From Vibrio astriarenae (GTDB lineage Bacteria > Pseudomonadota > Gammaproteobacteria > Enterobacterales > Vibrionaceae): a DNA stretch of 64,000 nt. Shown here in pieces: positions 9,017 to 18,346 of this stretch. The notes below the pieces were generated by a model. It was not told where the DNA came from, did not search any database, and saw nothing but the letters and a program-made list of their open reading frames with translations. The stretch spans positions 930,001 to 994,000 of the forward strand of contig NZ_CP047476.1 of assembly GCF_010587385.1 (NCBI RefSeq). Direction: 5' to 3'. Both the position numbers and the translations under genes were made by a program. Numbering within the stretch: the stretch's first letter is position 1; each line of letters opens with the position of its first letter.

Positions 9017-9406
9017 ATGAAAACTTCCTTATATTTATCTTTGGTCTTGACCAGTTTTTCTGCATCATCAACTCCCTACCTTCCCTCTCCTGAGCAGATG
9101 ATGTTTGAGCTAACAGAAGAAGCGACATGCATCGCTGCAGCAAACTATCTAGAGCTAGAGCGCTTAGAGGTACATCAACGAAATTTCAAAACGTTAGTCT
9201 CTGAGTACTTTGTTCCAGAGGAGACAGAAAGCAATATTCTAGATATGACCCGACAGCAATACATGCATTTCATCAAAAGAGCCAACAAACGTTACGACAA
9301 GGATATTCTCCCATCGATGCTGATTTCAGCCTACACACATCGTTGTGAGTTTATGAATGGATTCGAAGCTCGCAAAGAATTTGATAGTGAACCTCCGACA
9401 ATCTAA
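9017..9406 (+). CDS. Small secreted protein of unknown function
   Basis: About 129 residues from the ATG at 9017. The frame is open from a TTG at 8960, but the later start gives a clean signal peptide (MKTSLYLSLVLTSFSASS). The mature part is acidic and helical, with two cysteines (in EEATCIAAA and THRCEFMNG) that could form a disulfide in the periplasm. No family was recognised. It stands alone, with a strong terminator after it. Confidence 0.6.
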   Translation: MKTSLYLSLVLTSFSASSTPYLPSPEQMMFELTEEATCIAAANYLELERLEVHQRNFKTLVSEYFVPEETESNILDMTRQQYMHFIKRANKRYDKDILPSMLISAYTHRCEFMNGFEARKEFDSEPPTI

Positions 9407-9422
9407 CTAGCTCATTAGCTGC

Positions 9423-9451
9423 AAAAAGCTCAGTACTTCCTGAGCTTTTTT
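9423..9451 (+). terminator. Intrinsic terminator
   Basis: A perfect 11-bp stem (9423-9433 with 9440-9450, loop TACTTC) with A-runs and T-runs on both sides, so it may work in both directions. From here to 9705 no other gene was seen. Confidence 0.85.
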
Positions 9452-9705
9452 ACTTTCAAACTCAAACAAAATCAGAGGTTGTTTGTCTCAATATATTGAA
9501 CCTGCAATGTAAATGAAACCTTTGTTTAGCGATAAAAATCACATCTTTCACTCAACTGGTCCATACCAATAAAAATACAAAGAAACTGCAACACAACTTT
9601 CATACAGCCCTCCTAACCTGCCTCGCATCGGTGGCTACTGAAAACAGCAAAGCCAACTTATCAAAAACATTAAAAATCACGACACAATCAAAACTTGGTT
9701 TAACT

Positions 9706-11700
9706 ATGAAAAGCAGTACTTTTAAACGCTCTATTTTAGCAATGGGCATTACAGCCATTATCGCTGGCTGTAATAGCTCAAACACGGAAGACGAAAACAC
9801 CAACCCTTCTCAACCTTCGGGTTCAGTTAAGGTTGGCCTACTCCCTGATACGCAGGGTGGCGGTTGGAATGTGGCCGTCCACCCAATGGAAGCCGTTCTT
9901 GCTAAGCACAAAGAAGAAGGTGTCAACGTTGTCATCCCTGTGGGCGATTTGACGGATAACGGCTCAACACATGAGTGGGAACAGTGGGTTGGTGTGGCTC
10001 AGAAATACCGTGACGCTGGCATTGAGTTTCTCCCGGTGATGGGTAACCACGAAACAAGTTGGGCTTATACCGTTGAGTGGATCGAAAACATGCGTCACTT
10101 TATTCCTGAAGACGCAAAGCACATGCCATCTGCCGAGTGGCTAAACTACTACGTGGTGCGTGAGAACGTCTTGATGATTGGCCTAGCCTACTATAACTTG
10201 CCTATCGCTTTTGGTTGGATTAAAGAAGTGTTAGCAGATGAGGAAGGCAACTTTGACCACGTTGTCATTGCCAGCCATGATGGTCTTGTGGGCGCCAAAT
10301 ACGGTGAAACTCGCGAGCAAATCGTTGAAGGGGTGAAAGACGATAATCGCCTTTTCGACATCCACAAAGAGATCCGCGAAACGTTTGCCGAGCACGATGT
10401 CATTTGGGTTCAAGGCCACGAGCACATGTACCAACGCTCACAAATCCACGCACGCACCTACGGCTCAAATGATCCAGGTGGTCGCAGCAACGTTGATACG
10501 CTCGCTTCTACACCAAGCGGCGGTAACCACCGCATGCCTTCTTACACGCAAATTGTCAGCGGTAACGCGTCATACAAAGGCTATGAATATCGCTATGGTG
10601 AGCGTGAGCTGATTCAAGACGTGATTCATCATAAGATGGATACGATGGACAATGGTTCTGAGCACTACGATGCCAACGCACCTATATTGACGTTTGATGG
10701 TCAACGTATCGATTACCACGCGTACTCTGCTCCACATACCATTAAACATAATGATGATGGTCCAAAAGAGCTTGCAGACCCACAATGGATCATGATGGAT
10801 ACCTTTAGCCGTACCCTTGACCGTTGTGAAGCGCTTATCTACCCTAACTCGATTCCTGAAGATCAGCGTCCAATTCTGAATCATATCGTTGAGTACAAAA
10901 CCGCTTCTTGTGTGGGTACCGATGGCTCATCGGCTCAGTTAGTGGGTGGCACAAACAATACCTTCAACCGCGTGGACACAACACAGCGCACACTGAGCTT
11001 CCATGAAGGCTTCAAGCGCGCTGAAACCATGAATGACTTAACGCGTCTAGCGTATCAGTTCCTGTTTACTCAAAACAAAGCTTGGGATCCAAACCTAAAC
11101 TCTGCGCAACGCATTCATGATGGTGAACAAGAGGCGGATGAGACAGGTGCAATGAAAGGTAATATCGTCGTGCCTGCTACCACCATCGACATGAAGAAAC
11201 ACGTCACTCTGAGCTGGATGCCTAAGCTTGCTCAAACTGAATCAGACGTGCTGATCGTGAGCGGTATGCAAGTACACGGTGGTACTTATCAAAACTCACA
11301 TGGCGGTGCGAAAGACATCACGACAGAAACTGGTGAACCTGGTTCACAACCGGATGGCACAGCCAAAGGCCCACATACATCGCTTCCTGCTACAGCAACC
11401 AAAGGCTGGGATGTTGAGCAGATCATTGGTGACCATTACGGTGTTCAATTTACTGCCGATGATTCAATCAACGCAGATAACGTAACACTGGGACAATACA
11501 CAGACGGCGAGTGGCGCGCTATCGCCCCAGAGAATTGTGTTCTAGACATAGCTTGGGATGAAAGCTTTGCTAACGGAGTAACACCACAGCGCCCAGCGGG
11601 CTGTGATGCGTATCCGGTTGTCGGTTATGACCGTAACTACGAAAATCGTTGGTGGCTTGTTGCTGACAAAGACATCGAAATAGCTCTAGTCAGCAAATAG
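9706..11700 (+). CDS. Calcineurin-like metallophosphoesterase lipoprotein
   Basis: About 664 residues from the ATG at 9706, which gives a lipoprotein signal ending in IIAGC (Cys22). The frame opens earlier at 9631 without a plausible signal. Metallophosphoesterase motifs are in order: D48 in LLPDTQGG, GDLTDNG (80-86), GNHE (113-116), SHDG (190-193) and GHEHMYQRS (237-245). The C-terminal 350 residues are unassigned. It is probably membrane-anchored and may free phosphate from an organic ester outside the cytoplasm, which would match the PhoX-type and ugp genes in the same window. The substrate is unknown. Confidence 0.8.
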   Translation: MKSSTFKRSILAMGITAIIAGCNSSNTEDENTNPSQPSGSVKVGLLPDTQGGGWNVAVHPMEAVLAKHKEEGVNVVIPVGDLTDNGSTHEWEQWVGVAQKYRDAGIEFLPVMGNHETSWAYTVEWIENMRHFIPEDAKHMPSAEWLNYYVVRENVLMIGLAYYNLPIAFGWIKEVLADEEGNFDHVVIASHDGLVGAKYGETREQIVEGVKDDNRLFDIHKEIRETFAEHDVIWVQGHEHMYQRSQIHARTYGSNDPGGRSNVDTLASTPSGGNHRMPSYTQIVSGNASYKGYEYRYGERELIQDVIHHKMDTMDNGSEHYDANAPILTFDGQRIDYHAYSAPHTIKHNDDGPKELADPQWIMMDTFSRTLDRCEALIYPNSIPEDQRPILNHIVEYKTASCVGTDGSSAQLVGGTNNTFNRVDTTQRTLSFHEGFKRAETMNDLTRLAYQFLFTQNKAWDPNLNSAQRIHDGEQEADETGAMKGNIVVPATTIDMKKHVTLSWMPKLAQTESDVLIVSGMQVHGGTYQNSHGGAKDITTETGEPGSQPDGTAKGPHTSLPATATKGWDVEQIIGDHYGVQFTADDSINADNVTLGQYTDGEWRAIAPENCVLDIAWDESFANGVTPQRPAGCDAYPVVGYDRNYENRWWLVADKDIEIALVSK

Positions 11701-11740
11701 CATTTAAGTTCAAACAACGCTTAATATGCCATTAAATTAC

Positions 11741-11776
11741 AAAGCCCACTCTTGGTAAGCCATGAGTGGGCTTTTT
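11741..11776 (+). terminator. Intrinsic terminator between convergent genes
   Basis: An 11-bp stem (11741-11751 with 11764-11774) is followed by T's. It ends the metallophosphoesterase gene, and its A-rich left flank could also serve modA from the other side. Confidence 0.85.
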
Positions 11777-11810
11777 GATCTTTGATGGTAATAGGGATCG
11801 CAATATGAAA

Positions 11811-12566
11811 CTAATCAACCTTAAAACCATATTGCGCCATCACCTTCTTTGCTTCTGAACTAATAAGATACTGATAGAACGACTCTGCAGCATCGCTATC
11901 TCTTCCTACCACTTTGGCAATGGGATAGCGGATAGCTTCATGAGAGGCTTCTGGAAACTGACCGATAATGGCGACTTTATCAGACACCATGGCATCAGTT
12001 TTATACACAACGCCTGCATTGGCCTCGCCTCGCTCAACCCAAAGCAGTGCGGATCGAACGTTGTTCGCTCTAGCAAGGTGAGACTGAAGATCATTCCACA
12101 TCCCCAGCGACTCAAACGCTTGCTGAGTATAGATGCCTGCTGGCACGTGCTTAGGATCACCCACTGCTAATCGAGTACCTTGCAGGAGTTTCAATATGGT
12201 GGATGCAGAATCAATGTCTATCTCTTGCGATTCGCCACGATAAGGCATGACAAGGACAAGCTGGTTTTCCACTAAAGACACAACGGAACCTGCCACCACA
12301 GCCTTCTGCTCAAGTAAATAGTCCATCCAGCGTTCATTCGCCGAGATATAAATGTCTGCAGGCGCCCCTTGCGCGATTTGTCTCGCAAGTACCGAAGAAG
12401 AGGCGTACGAACGTTTTACTGTCACCCCAGTTTGCTGCTCAAACTCTGTCGCGATGACGTCCAAAGCATCGGTCATCGACGCGGCGGCGAAAACAGTCAC
12501 GCTTTGCTGTGCTATTGCAGGTATTGAGACAAGAAGAGAAAGACAAACAAGTAATCTAGATAGCAT
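11811..12566 (-). CDS. modA: Molybdate-binding periplasmic protein ModA
   Basis: 251 residues with a signal peptide (MLSRLLVCLSLLVSIPAIAQ). The ModA pattern follows: VFAAASMTDALDVI, YASSSVLARQIAQGAPADIYISAN and, later, GDPKHVPAGIYTQQA. It would capture molybdate or tungstate in the periplasm for an ABC importer. Unusually, neither modB nor modC lies beside it: its 3' neighbour is convergent and its 5' neighbour is a phosphatase with its own terminator. It either works with ModBC encoded elsewhere or binds another oxyanion. Confidence 0.85.
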   Translation of the reverse strand: MLSRLLVCLSLLVSIPAIAQQSVTVFAAASMTDALDVIATEFEQQTGVTVKRSYASSSVLARQIAQGAPADIYISANERWMDYLLEQKAVVAGSVVSLVENQLVLVMPYRGESQEIDIDSASTILKLLQGTRLAVGDPKHVPAGIYTQQAFESLGMWNDLQSHLARANNVRSALLWVERGEANAGVVYKTDAMVSDKVAIIGQFPEASHEAIRYPIAKVVGRDSDAAESFYQYLISSEAKKVMAQYGFKVD

Positions 12567-12623
12567 GAATTAAGGTACTCAATCATATTGTTGGCCTGAT
12601 AATATCATGCATAAAGCACAGAT

Positions 12624-12647
12624 GAAAAAGCCCTGCTCGGCAGGGCT
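12624..12647 (-). terminator. Terminator of the PhoX-type gene
   Basis: On the minus strand a 7-bp GC-rich stem (AGCCCTG, 5-base loop, CAGGGCT; arms 12629-12635 and 12641-12647) is followed by TTTTTC, 30 bases after the stop codon of the phosphatase. Confidence 0.85.
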
Positions 12648-12677
12648 CAATAACACGATCCAATGATCTAGCACTAC

Positions 12678-14576
12678 CTAAGAACCAATGAGACCGCCAT
12701 CTTCCTTGGTGATCACCAACACTGAAGAGCGAGGTATGCTGTCACCGCCTTGCGGGAAGTGAGACGGCGCAAGATCTTCCCCTGGATGCTGAACCCCGAC
12801 AAACATCGATTTGTAATCAGGAGAGAAAGTTAAACCGGTGATTTCGCACGCAATAGGGCCAGTCATAAATCGGCGAATCTCACCTGTCTCTGGGTCGCTA
12901 CACAACATCTGGTTGTTGCCCATACCAGCGAAGTCTCCTTTGTTTGAGTACTTGCCATCCGTTTGTATCCATAGACGGCCAAAGCGATCGAAGCCGATAC
13001 CATCAGGGCTGTTGAACATATTGTCAGCGTTAATATTATCGCTACCCGCCATGAGCCCAGAGGGATGAACGTCAGGATTGCCTGCCATCACAAAGATGTC
13101 CCACTCGAAGGTTGCGGCTGTATGGTCTGAGCCAGTCGGCTGCCAGCGCACAATGTGTCCGTATAGGTTTTTCTCTCTTGGGTTCGCAGCATTGATTGGC
13201 TGGTTCTCTTTCACACCACGGTTTTTGTTGTTGGTGAGTGTCACAAACACAGAGTGTAACTCCGGATGAACCGCTACCCACTCAGGGCGATCCATGGTCG
13301 TTGCGCCCACTTGTGTCGTCGCTAAGCGTGCAAACACCATCACAGACGCCGCATCTGGGAAACCATTCTCTGGTGTTAATCCATTCTTACCCCAAGTAAG
13401 CTCCAACCATTCCCCCTTACCTTTGAGCTCACCTTCAACACCCGTAAATTTAGCCACATAGAGCGTGCCTTCTTCAAGCAGATCTCTATTGGTATCACTA
13501 CCCGGCTGATACTTGTTCTTAGAAACAAACTTATAGAGGTGCTCACCACGCTCATCGTCGCCAAGATAAACCACGACATGACCACTCTTATCCAACATCA
13601 AAGCGGCGTTTTCATGCTTAAAGCGACCTAGCGCCGTGAGCTTTTTAGGGGTGGAATTCGGGTTCATTGGGTCGATTTCCACCACCCAACCGTGTCGATG
13701 TGGCTCATTCGGCTCAATGCCCATATCAAAACGGTCATCGTGTTTATACCAATCATAGCCTCGGTCTTTCGCACCTAAACCATAGCGAGCATAGGTCTCG
13801 CCTAACTCTTTGCCTTTCGAGTCAGCGAAGTAGCCATTAAAATTTTCTTCACACGTGAGATAAGTGCCCCAAGGCGTCTCACCATTTGCGCAGTTATTGA
13901 ATGTGCCGAGTACCTTGCGGCCTGATGCGTCCTTGGAGGTTTTCAGCAAGCTATGACCAGCCGCTGGGCCCGTCAGTTCCATTTCGGTGTAAGCGGTAAT
14001 ACGTCGGTTGAGTCGTCCATCTGGGTTGACTCTCCATTGGCCGTCTTGCTTTACAAGCTCAACCACAGACACGCCATGAGCGGCTTGGCCTTTCAACGCA
14101 TCATCGGCGGTAATCGCTTTACCCTGATGAGAATAGAGATACTCGTTGTTGGTATATTCGTTATTGACCGCAAGCACCGCTCGCTCATCACTGATGGGAA
14201 AGAACGTCATACCATCGTTATTGTCACCAAACTGCATGGCTTGTGCTTTCGCATCATTATTCTGATTAAAAGTAGGTGCGCCTTTAACAACCTCGTCACC
14301 CCAAGAGATCAACACATCCGCACGATAACCCTTTGGCACGTTCACCGTGTCTTGCGTAGAAATCGAAATCGCCTCAAAGCCTAATAGGTTCGATGGGTTT
14401 TTCACTGTTGATGCCAGTGCTTGGCTAACAGGGCTGGCAGCGAAAAAGCCCACTGTACCCGCTGCACCTGTCGCTTTCAAAAAACCGCGGCGTGACAATG
14501 CGGCATCGACAAACTGGTTGGACTCAGGCTCTTGCTCAAGTGGACGTTGATCTGTGTGGTCATCAAAATTGCTCAT
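12678..14576 (-). CDS. PhoX-family (DUF839) alkaline phosphatase, Tat-exported
   Basis: 632 residues. A twin-arginine signal (SRRGFLK at 28-34, then a hydrophobic stretch ending VSQALA) indicates folded export to the periplasm. The body is a DUF839/PhoX propeller, with typical segments TPWGTYLTCEENFNGYF, HGWVVEIDP, ENAALML and SPDGIGFDRFGRLWIQTDG. PhoX enzymes are calcium- and iron-dependent phosphomonoesterases used under phosphate limitation. No clear pho box was identified upstream. Family is secure; the physiological substrate is inferred. Confidence 0.88.
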   Translation of the reverse strand: MSNFDDHTDQRPLEQEPESNQFVDAALSRRGFLKATGAAGTVGFFAASPVSQALASTVKNPSNLLGFEAISISTQDTVNVPKGYRADVLISWGDEVVKGAPTFNQNNDAKAQAMQFGDNNDGMTFFPISDERAVLAVNNEYTNNEYLYSHQGKAITADDALKGQAAHGVSVVELVKQDGQWRVNPDGRLNRRITAYTEMELTGPAAGHSLLKTSKDASGRKVLGTFNNCANGETPWGTYLTCEENFNGYFADSKGKELGETYARYGLGAKDRGYDWYKHDDRFDMGIEPNEPHRHGWVVEIDPMNPNSTPKKLTALGRFKHENAALMLDKSGHVVVYLGDDERGEHLYKFVSKNKYQPGSDTNRDLLEEGTLYVAKFTGVEGELKGKGEWLELTWGKNGLTPENGFPDAASVMVFARLATTQVGATTMDRPEWVAVHPELHSVFVTLTNNKNRGVKENQPINAANPREKNLYGHIVRWQPTGSDHTAATFEWDIFVMAGNPDVHPSGLMAGSDNINADNMFNSPDGIGFDRFGRLWIQTDGKYSNKGDFAGMGNNQMLCSDPETGEIRRFMTGPIACEITGLTFSPDYKSMFVGVQHPGEDLAPSHFPQGGDSIPRSSVLVITKEDGGLIGS

Positions 14577-14736
14577 AGTGCTTCCTTTACTTTCAATATG
14601 AGCCCTATAGTGAGCTCTTAGAATAATAACTTGGCACTATATTGGCGCTAGCAAATGACGTTTTAGTTACAGTTTATTAACACCCTGCTGACCAAAAGAT
14701 CATCACCAATGTAAGTAAAGGTTTCCATTCGTGTCA

Positions 14737-15279
14737 TTATTTATGCGGATAACTAATAATACAGTGAAAAACCACTGACTCTGAACTGGCTTTGTAGGCG
14801 TGGTTTTGATCCGCAAAGAAGCGGTAGCGGTCACCGCTTAGCAGCTGATGCCATTCTTCGCCGCACTTGAGTGCGAGCTCCCCTTCAATAACGTGAATGT
14901 GCTCAACCACACCGTGTTCATGCGGCGTCGAATCCTGCTGATGAAAGTCATTTAGTGTAATTTCAAACACCTCAATACCGGTATCGCTCTGAAAAGGAAA
15001 CAGGGTTTTTACTTGCATCTTGAGATCATCAGGAAACGTCATCGCGCTTTCCTGTAAAGAGGGCTGTGTGGCGAAGAATGCGGAAAAGGATGTCTCTAGC
15101 CCACTGGCGATCTTCCACAGCGTTGAAATGGTCGGGTTAGACTCCTCGCGTTCTATTTGCCCTAACATCGCTTTTGATACGCCCGTCAGCTTAGAGGTGG
15201 CATCCAAACTCAAGCCCTTTTGCTGACGCACTGATTTCAACCGCTTAGCGATTTCTGATTTAAATTGGGTTTCCGACAC
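14737..15279 (-). CDS. SutR/YdcN-like XRE regulator with cupin domain
   Basis: About 180 residues. An XRE helix-turn-helix (IAKRLKSVRQQKGLSLDATSKLTGVSKAMLGQIEREESNPT) is followed by a C-terminal cupin fold (HEHGVVEHIHVIEGELAL). The longest frame starts at a GTG at 15321, but that codon lies inside a palindromic operator. The GTG at 15279 has GAGGGA nine bases upstream and is preferred. E. coli ydcN (sutR) sits next to the BenE-type gene ydcO, as here. It probably represses itself and benE through the two palindromes. Confidence 0.8.
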   Translation of the reverse strand: MSETQFKSEIAKRLKSVRQQKGLSLDATSKLTGVSKAMLGQIEREESNPTISTLWKIASGLETSFSAFFATQPSLQESAMTFPDDLKMQVKTLFPFQSDTGIEVFEITLNDFHQQDSTPHEHGVVEHIHVIEGELALKCGEEWHQLLSGDRYRFFADQNHAYKASSESVVFHCIISYPHK

Positions 15280-15305
15280 CTTAGTTATTCCCTCAATTCG
15301 CACTT

Positions 15306-15321
15306 GTGCGTTATAGCGCAC
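15306..15321. promoter_or_regulatory. Palindromic operator 1 (GTGCGTTATAGCGCAC)
   Basis: A near-perfect 16-bp palindrome with one mismatched pair in the sutR-benE divergent spacer. It matches a second copy whose start lies 34 bases to the right, about three helical turns away, so both would lie on one face of the DNA. It is probably bound by the XRE regulator. Confidence 0.75.
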
Positions 15322-15339
15322 GGTGCTATGTTTCTATTT

Positions 15340-15355
15340 GTGCGCTATAGCGCAC
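15340..15355. promoter_or_regulatory. Palindromic operator 2 (GTGCGCTATAGCGCAC)
   Basis: A perfect 16-bp palindrome, second of a pair, 42 bases upstream of the benE start. Its identity with copy 1 at 15 of 16 positions marks both as binding sites of one dimeric regulator. Confidence 0.8.
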
Positions 15356-15396
15356 GACTCAAAGTAAAGAATAGCAGGGTAGATAAGGATTTCGCA

Positions 15397-16602
15397 ATGC
15401 TCAAGATCGACCACCTCACCTCTGGACTCACCGCCGTGATTGTTGGCTATACCAGCGCAATGATCATTGTCATACAGGCTGCTGAAGCATTGGGGGCAAC
15501 CAGTGCGCAAATCGAAAGCTGGTGCCTCGCGTTAGGCTTGGGGATGGGTGTGGTCAGCATACTGCTATCCATCTATTATAAGGTTCCTATTTTGATCGCC
15601 TGGTCTACCCCTGGAGCCGCACTGCTTATCTCTCTGGATGGCGGATATACCATGGCGCAAGCAATTCCCGCATTTACCGTGGTTGGAGTGCTCATTGCCA
15701 TCACGGGGCTCATCCCTACCCTGAACCGTGCCATCAATTCGATACCCTCACCACTGGCCTCTGCTATGTTAGCCGCCATCTTGCTGCCCTTCTGTATCAA
15801 GGCATTTACGCCAGCAGCCACTCAGCCGCTCCTGTTTCTCACCATGTTCTTTACCTTCATGATCGCGAAAGTGGTAATATCGAAATTCGCTATGCTGATA
15901 TTGCTCTTGGTGGGGGTGCTGTTTTCGTTAAACTCGGGGCAATTTGAATCCAATGTCTTAGAATTGAGCATCGCTAAGCCTGTTTGGATGGGTTGGGAGT
16001 GGGATATCAATGCCATCATCAATATTGGAGTGCCACTTTATCTCATCACCATGCTATCGCAGAACTTACCTGGCTTTGCGATGCTGAAAAACTATGACTA
16101 CCCGACGCCAAGTAAGCCCATTCTGATTTCAACCGGTTTAACCAATAGCGTGCTTGCGCCCATTGGCGGGTTTAGTTTCAATCTTGCGGCCATCACGGCG
16201 GCAATATGCATGAATGACAGCGTTGATGCGCAAAAAAGCAGACGCTATCTGGCCAGTGTGAGTGCAGGAGGCTTTTATATTATTGCAGGCTTGATGGGGA
16301 CAACAGTGGTGTCGTTATTCACCGCACTACCAAACGCGGTTTCTAGCATACTTGCTGGTTTAGCTCTGCTTGGAACGCTCGCATTGTGTTTAAAGAAATC
16401 ATTGTCAGAGAATGACAACGAGCCCGCTCTTGTCACGTTCTTAATCACCCTGTCGGGGATTTCTGTTTTGGGGATGAATTCAACGCTTTGGGGACTGGTT
16501 GGAGGGTTAAGCTGTCTTTGGCTAAAGCGACACCTTTCGGCGCCGCTCAACATAACCAAACTAATGACACAGCAAAGCTCTAGTAACGACGCTTCATCTT
16601 AA
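15397..16602 (+). CDS. BenE/YdcO-family transporter
   Basis: About 401 residues with 11-12 membrane segments. The ATG at 15397 has AAGGA seven bases upstream; the frame opens earlier at 15265 but would run through the operators. BenE signatures are visible, including [12 protein letters not shown] and the [16 protein letters not shown] stretch near residue 255. The family was named for benzoate:proton symport, but the SutR-linked enterobacterial members have no firm substrate. The divergent sutR-like gene probably controls it. It overlaps the 3' end of the convergent ACR3 gene by 23 bases. Confidence 0.8.
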   Translation: MLKIDHLTSGLTAVIVGYTSAMIIVIQAAEALGATSAQIESWCLALGLGMGVVSILLSIYYKVPILIAWSTPGAALLISLDGGYTMAQAIPAFTVVGVLIAITGLIPTLNRAINSIPSPLASAMLAAILLPFCIKAFTPAATQPLLFLTMFFTFMIAKVVISKFAMLILLLVGVLFSLNSGQFESNVLELSIAKPVWMGWEWDINAIINIGVPLYLITMLSQNLPGFAMLKNYDYPTPSKPILISTGLTNSVLAPIGGFSFNLAAITAAICMNDSVDAQKSRRYLASVSAGGFYIIAGLMGTTVVSLFTALPNAVSSILAGLALLGTLALCLKKSLSENDNEPALVTFLITLSGISVLGMNSTLWGLVGGLSCLWLKRHLSAPLNITKLMTQQSSSNDASS

Positions 16603-17638
16603 GGGCGACATTCACCAAGGCAATAAGCACAGGCACTTCAACCAACGGCCCAATAACCCCAGCAAACGCTTGGTCAGAGTTCAAACCGAACACCGCGATA
16701 GAGACAGCGATGGCTAACTCAAAGTTGTTACCAGAAGACGTGAATGCGATTGACGCATTTTGGTCATAAGGAAGGCCCAGTTTCTTACCCGCATAGTAGC
16801 TAATAAAGAACATGCTCAAGAAATAGATGACCAGTGGGACAGAAACCAAAAGCACATCCCCTGGAAGCTCAAAGATCATTTCGCCTTTTAAGCTAAACAT
16901 CAACACAATCGTCGCCAGAAGTGCAATCAGCGTGATCGGAGAAATGCGAGGGATAAAGACTTCTTGATACCACTGCTCACCTTTCGCCGCCACCAGCCAT
17001 TTGCGGCTCAAATAGCCAGCCAAGAATGGAATACCAAGGTAGATCAAGACACTTTCTGCAATATCTAGAATAGTAATATCAACCTCAAAGCCCTGCAGGC
17101 CCAACATCGGTGGCAATACCGTAATGAATAGCCATGCTAAGAAACTGTAAGTGACGATTTGGAAGCCACTATTGAGGGCCACCAGCGCCGCGCCATACTC
17201 CTTGTTGCCACCGCCAATGTCATTCCATACTAAAACCATAGCAATACAGCGAGCGAGACCAATCAGTATCACCCCCACCATATAACCGGGATGATCACGC
17301 AGGAAAATCACCGCCAAAGTGAACATCAAAATCGGCCCGACGATCCAGTTCATCACCAACGACAGAGTGATTGCACGGCGATCTTTCGTTACTTTGCCGA
17401 GCAGGCTGTAGTTCACCTTCGCCAGCGGTGGATACATCATTAAAATCAAGCCAATCGCGAGAGGGATATTAGTAGTACTCACCGTCATCGCTTCATTCCA
17501 ATCACCCACTTGAGGAAACAACACCCCTATCCCTACACCAACGGCCATGGCTAAGAAAATCCAAACCGTTAGATAACGGTCAAGAAAACTCATCTTCTTG
17601 GCGGCTGTTTGATTCATTTCAATTGATTCCGTGCTCAT
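16580..17638 (-). CDS. ACR3-family arsenite efflux carrier
   Basis: About 352 residues from the ATG at 17638; a GTG at 17662 lies within tandem repeats and is less likely. The protein has about ten membrane helices and ACR3 motifs (YPPLAKVNY near residue 75, [17 protein letters not shown] with the conserved Cys, and [19 protein letters not shown]). It exports arsenite or antimonite from the cytoplasm. No arsR or arsC adjoins it, so its regulator must be elsewhere. A family bile-acid/sodium-symporter fold is shared, but the motifs favour ACR3. Confidence 0.88.
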   Translation of the reverse strand: MSTESIEMNQTAAKKMSFLDRYLTVWIFLAMAVGVGIGVLFPQVGDWNEAMTVSTTNIPLAIGLILMMYPPLAKVNYSLLGKVTKDRRAITLSLVMNWIVGPILMFTLAVIFLRDHPGYMVGVILIGLARCIAMVLVWNDIGGGNKEYGAALVALNSGFQIVTYSFLAWLFITVLPPMLGLQGFEVDITILDIAESVLIYLGIPFLAGYLSRKWLVAAKGEQWYQEVFIPRISPITLIALLATIVLMFSLKGEMIFELPGDVLLVSVPLVIYFLSMFFISYYAGKKLGLPYDQNASIAFTSSGNNFELAIAVSIAVFGLNSDQAFAGVIGPLVEVPVLIALVNVALKMKRRY

Positions 17639-17642
17639 CACT

Positions 17643-17706
17643 TCACTCTCGACTTTGTTCACTCTCGACTTTGTTCACTCTCGACTTTGTTCACTCTAGA
17701 CCTTGT
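17643..17706. repeat. Four tandem 16-bp repeats at the start of the ACR3 gene
   Basis: The unit TCACTCTCGACTTTGT occurs at 17643, 17659 and 17675 exactly, and at 17691 with two changes. On the gene strand each unit carries GTGAACAAAGTC, so one unit supplies a possible GTG start. Sixteen is not a multiple of three, so a change in copy number would alter the leader and the frame of that start. Confidence 0.9.
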
Positions 17707-17744
17707 TCAATCTGGTCATCTGCTGTTGTCACATCAGAAGATAC

Positions 17745-17793
17745 TACATATACGAAAATGCATATATACGCAAAATCATATATTTATTAATCG
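17745..17793. promoter_or_regulatory. AT-rich repeat region, possible operator/promoter of ACR3
   Basis: CATATACGAAAATGCATATATACGCAAAATCATATAT forms an imperfect direct repeat of CATATA(TA)CG(C)AAAAT. ArsR/SmtB repressors often bind AT-rich sites like this, but no such regulator is in the window. Low certainty. Confidence 0.35.
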
Positions 17794-17838
17794 ATGTGTC
17801 AATAGGTTTCATAAAAAGATCACAAATTCAAATAACCC

Positions 17839-18255
17839 TCACGTACGATCAGAAGGATGATTTACCCCATCATTGACGACAATATCGGTGAGTTCGTAGG
17901 GGTTGATACCTTCTAAGCATCCAATGTTGTACCCATACTCTGTGGGGTCCGAACGCCTTTGATGATGGGTGTATATGCCACAGTTCGAGCAAAAGTAGTG
18001 CTTTGCCGTATACGTATTGAATTGATAGAGCTTGAGACTCTCTGCACCTTTGATGATCTTAATCCCATCCAGCTTCACGGAGCCAACAATCGCCCCTTTT
18101 CTGCGGCACATAGAACAATCACACCGACGCGGTTTCTCTATACCACTCGGCAAATGTAACTCAAGTTGTACCGCTCCACAGTGACATGATGCGCGATGAC
18201 GCACCTTCACTTGAACTCCCCCTACCGATTTGATCATTGGCCGCTCCTTTGCCAT
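17839..18255 (-). CDS. GFA family (glutathione-dependent formaldehyde-activating enzyme-like) protein
   Basis: 138 residues with the zinc-binding cysteines of the GFA/CENP-V fold: CHCGAVQLE near 24-32, CDCSMCRRKGAIVG near 39-52 and HYFCSNCGIYTHH near 86-98. The founding member was proposed to condense glutathione with formaldehyde, but most relatives have no proven role. It is divergent from acpH and has no operon partner. The family is clear; function is open. Confidence 0.8.
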   Translation of the reverse strand: MAKERPMIKSVGGVQVKVRHRASCHCGAVQLELHLPSGIEKPRRCDCSMCRRKGAIVGSVKLDGIKIIKGAESLKLYQFNTYTAKHYFCSNCGIYTHHQRRSDPTEYGYNIGCLEGINPYELTDIVVNDGVNHPSDRT

Positions 18256-18346
18256 ATCGCTGCTTATCGTTCATTGCTTATAGAGCATGTATTATACTCA
18301 AATAATGACAAACCTTTCACTTGCCCACCAACAATCTAACACGCCA

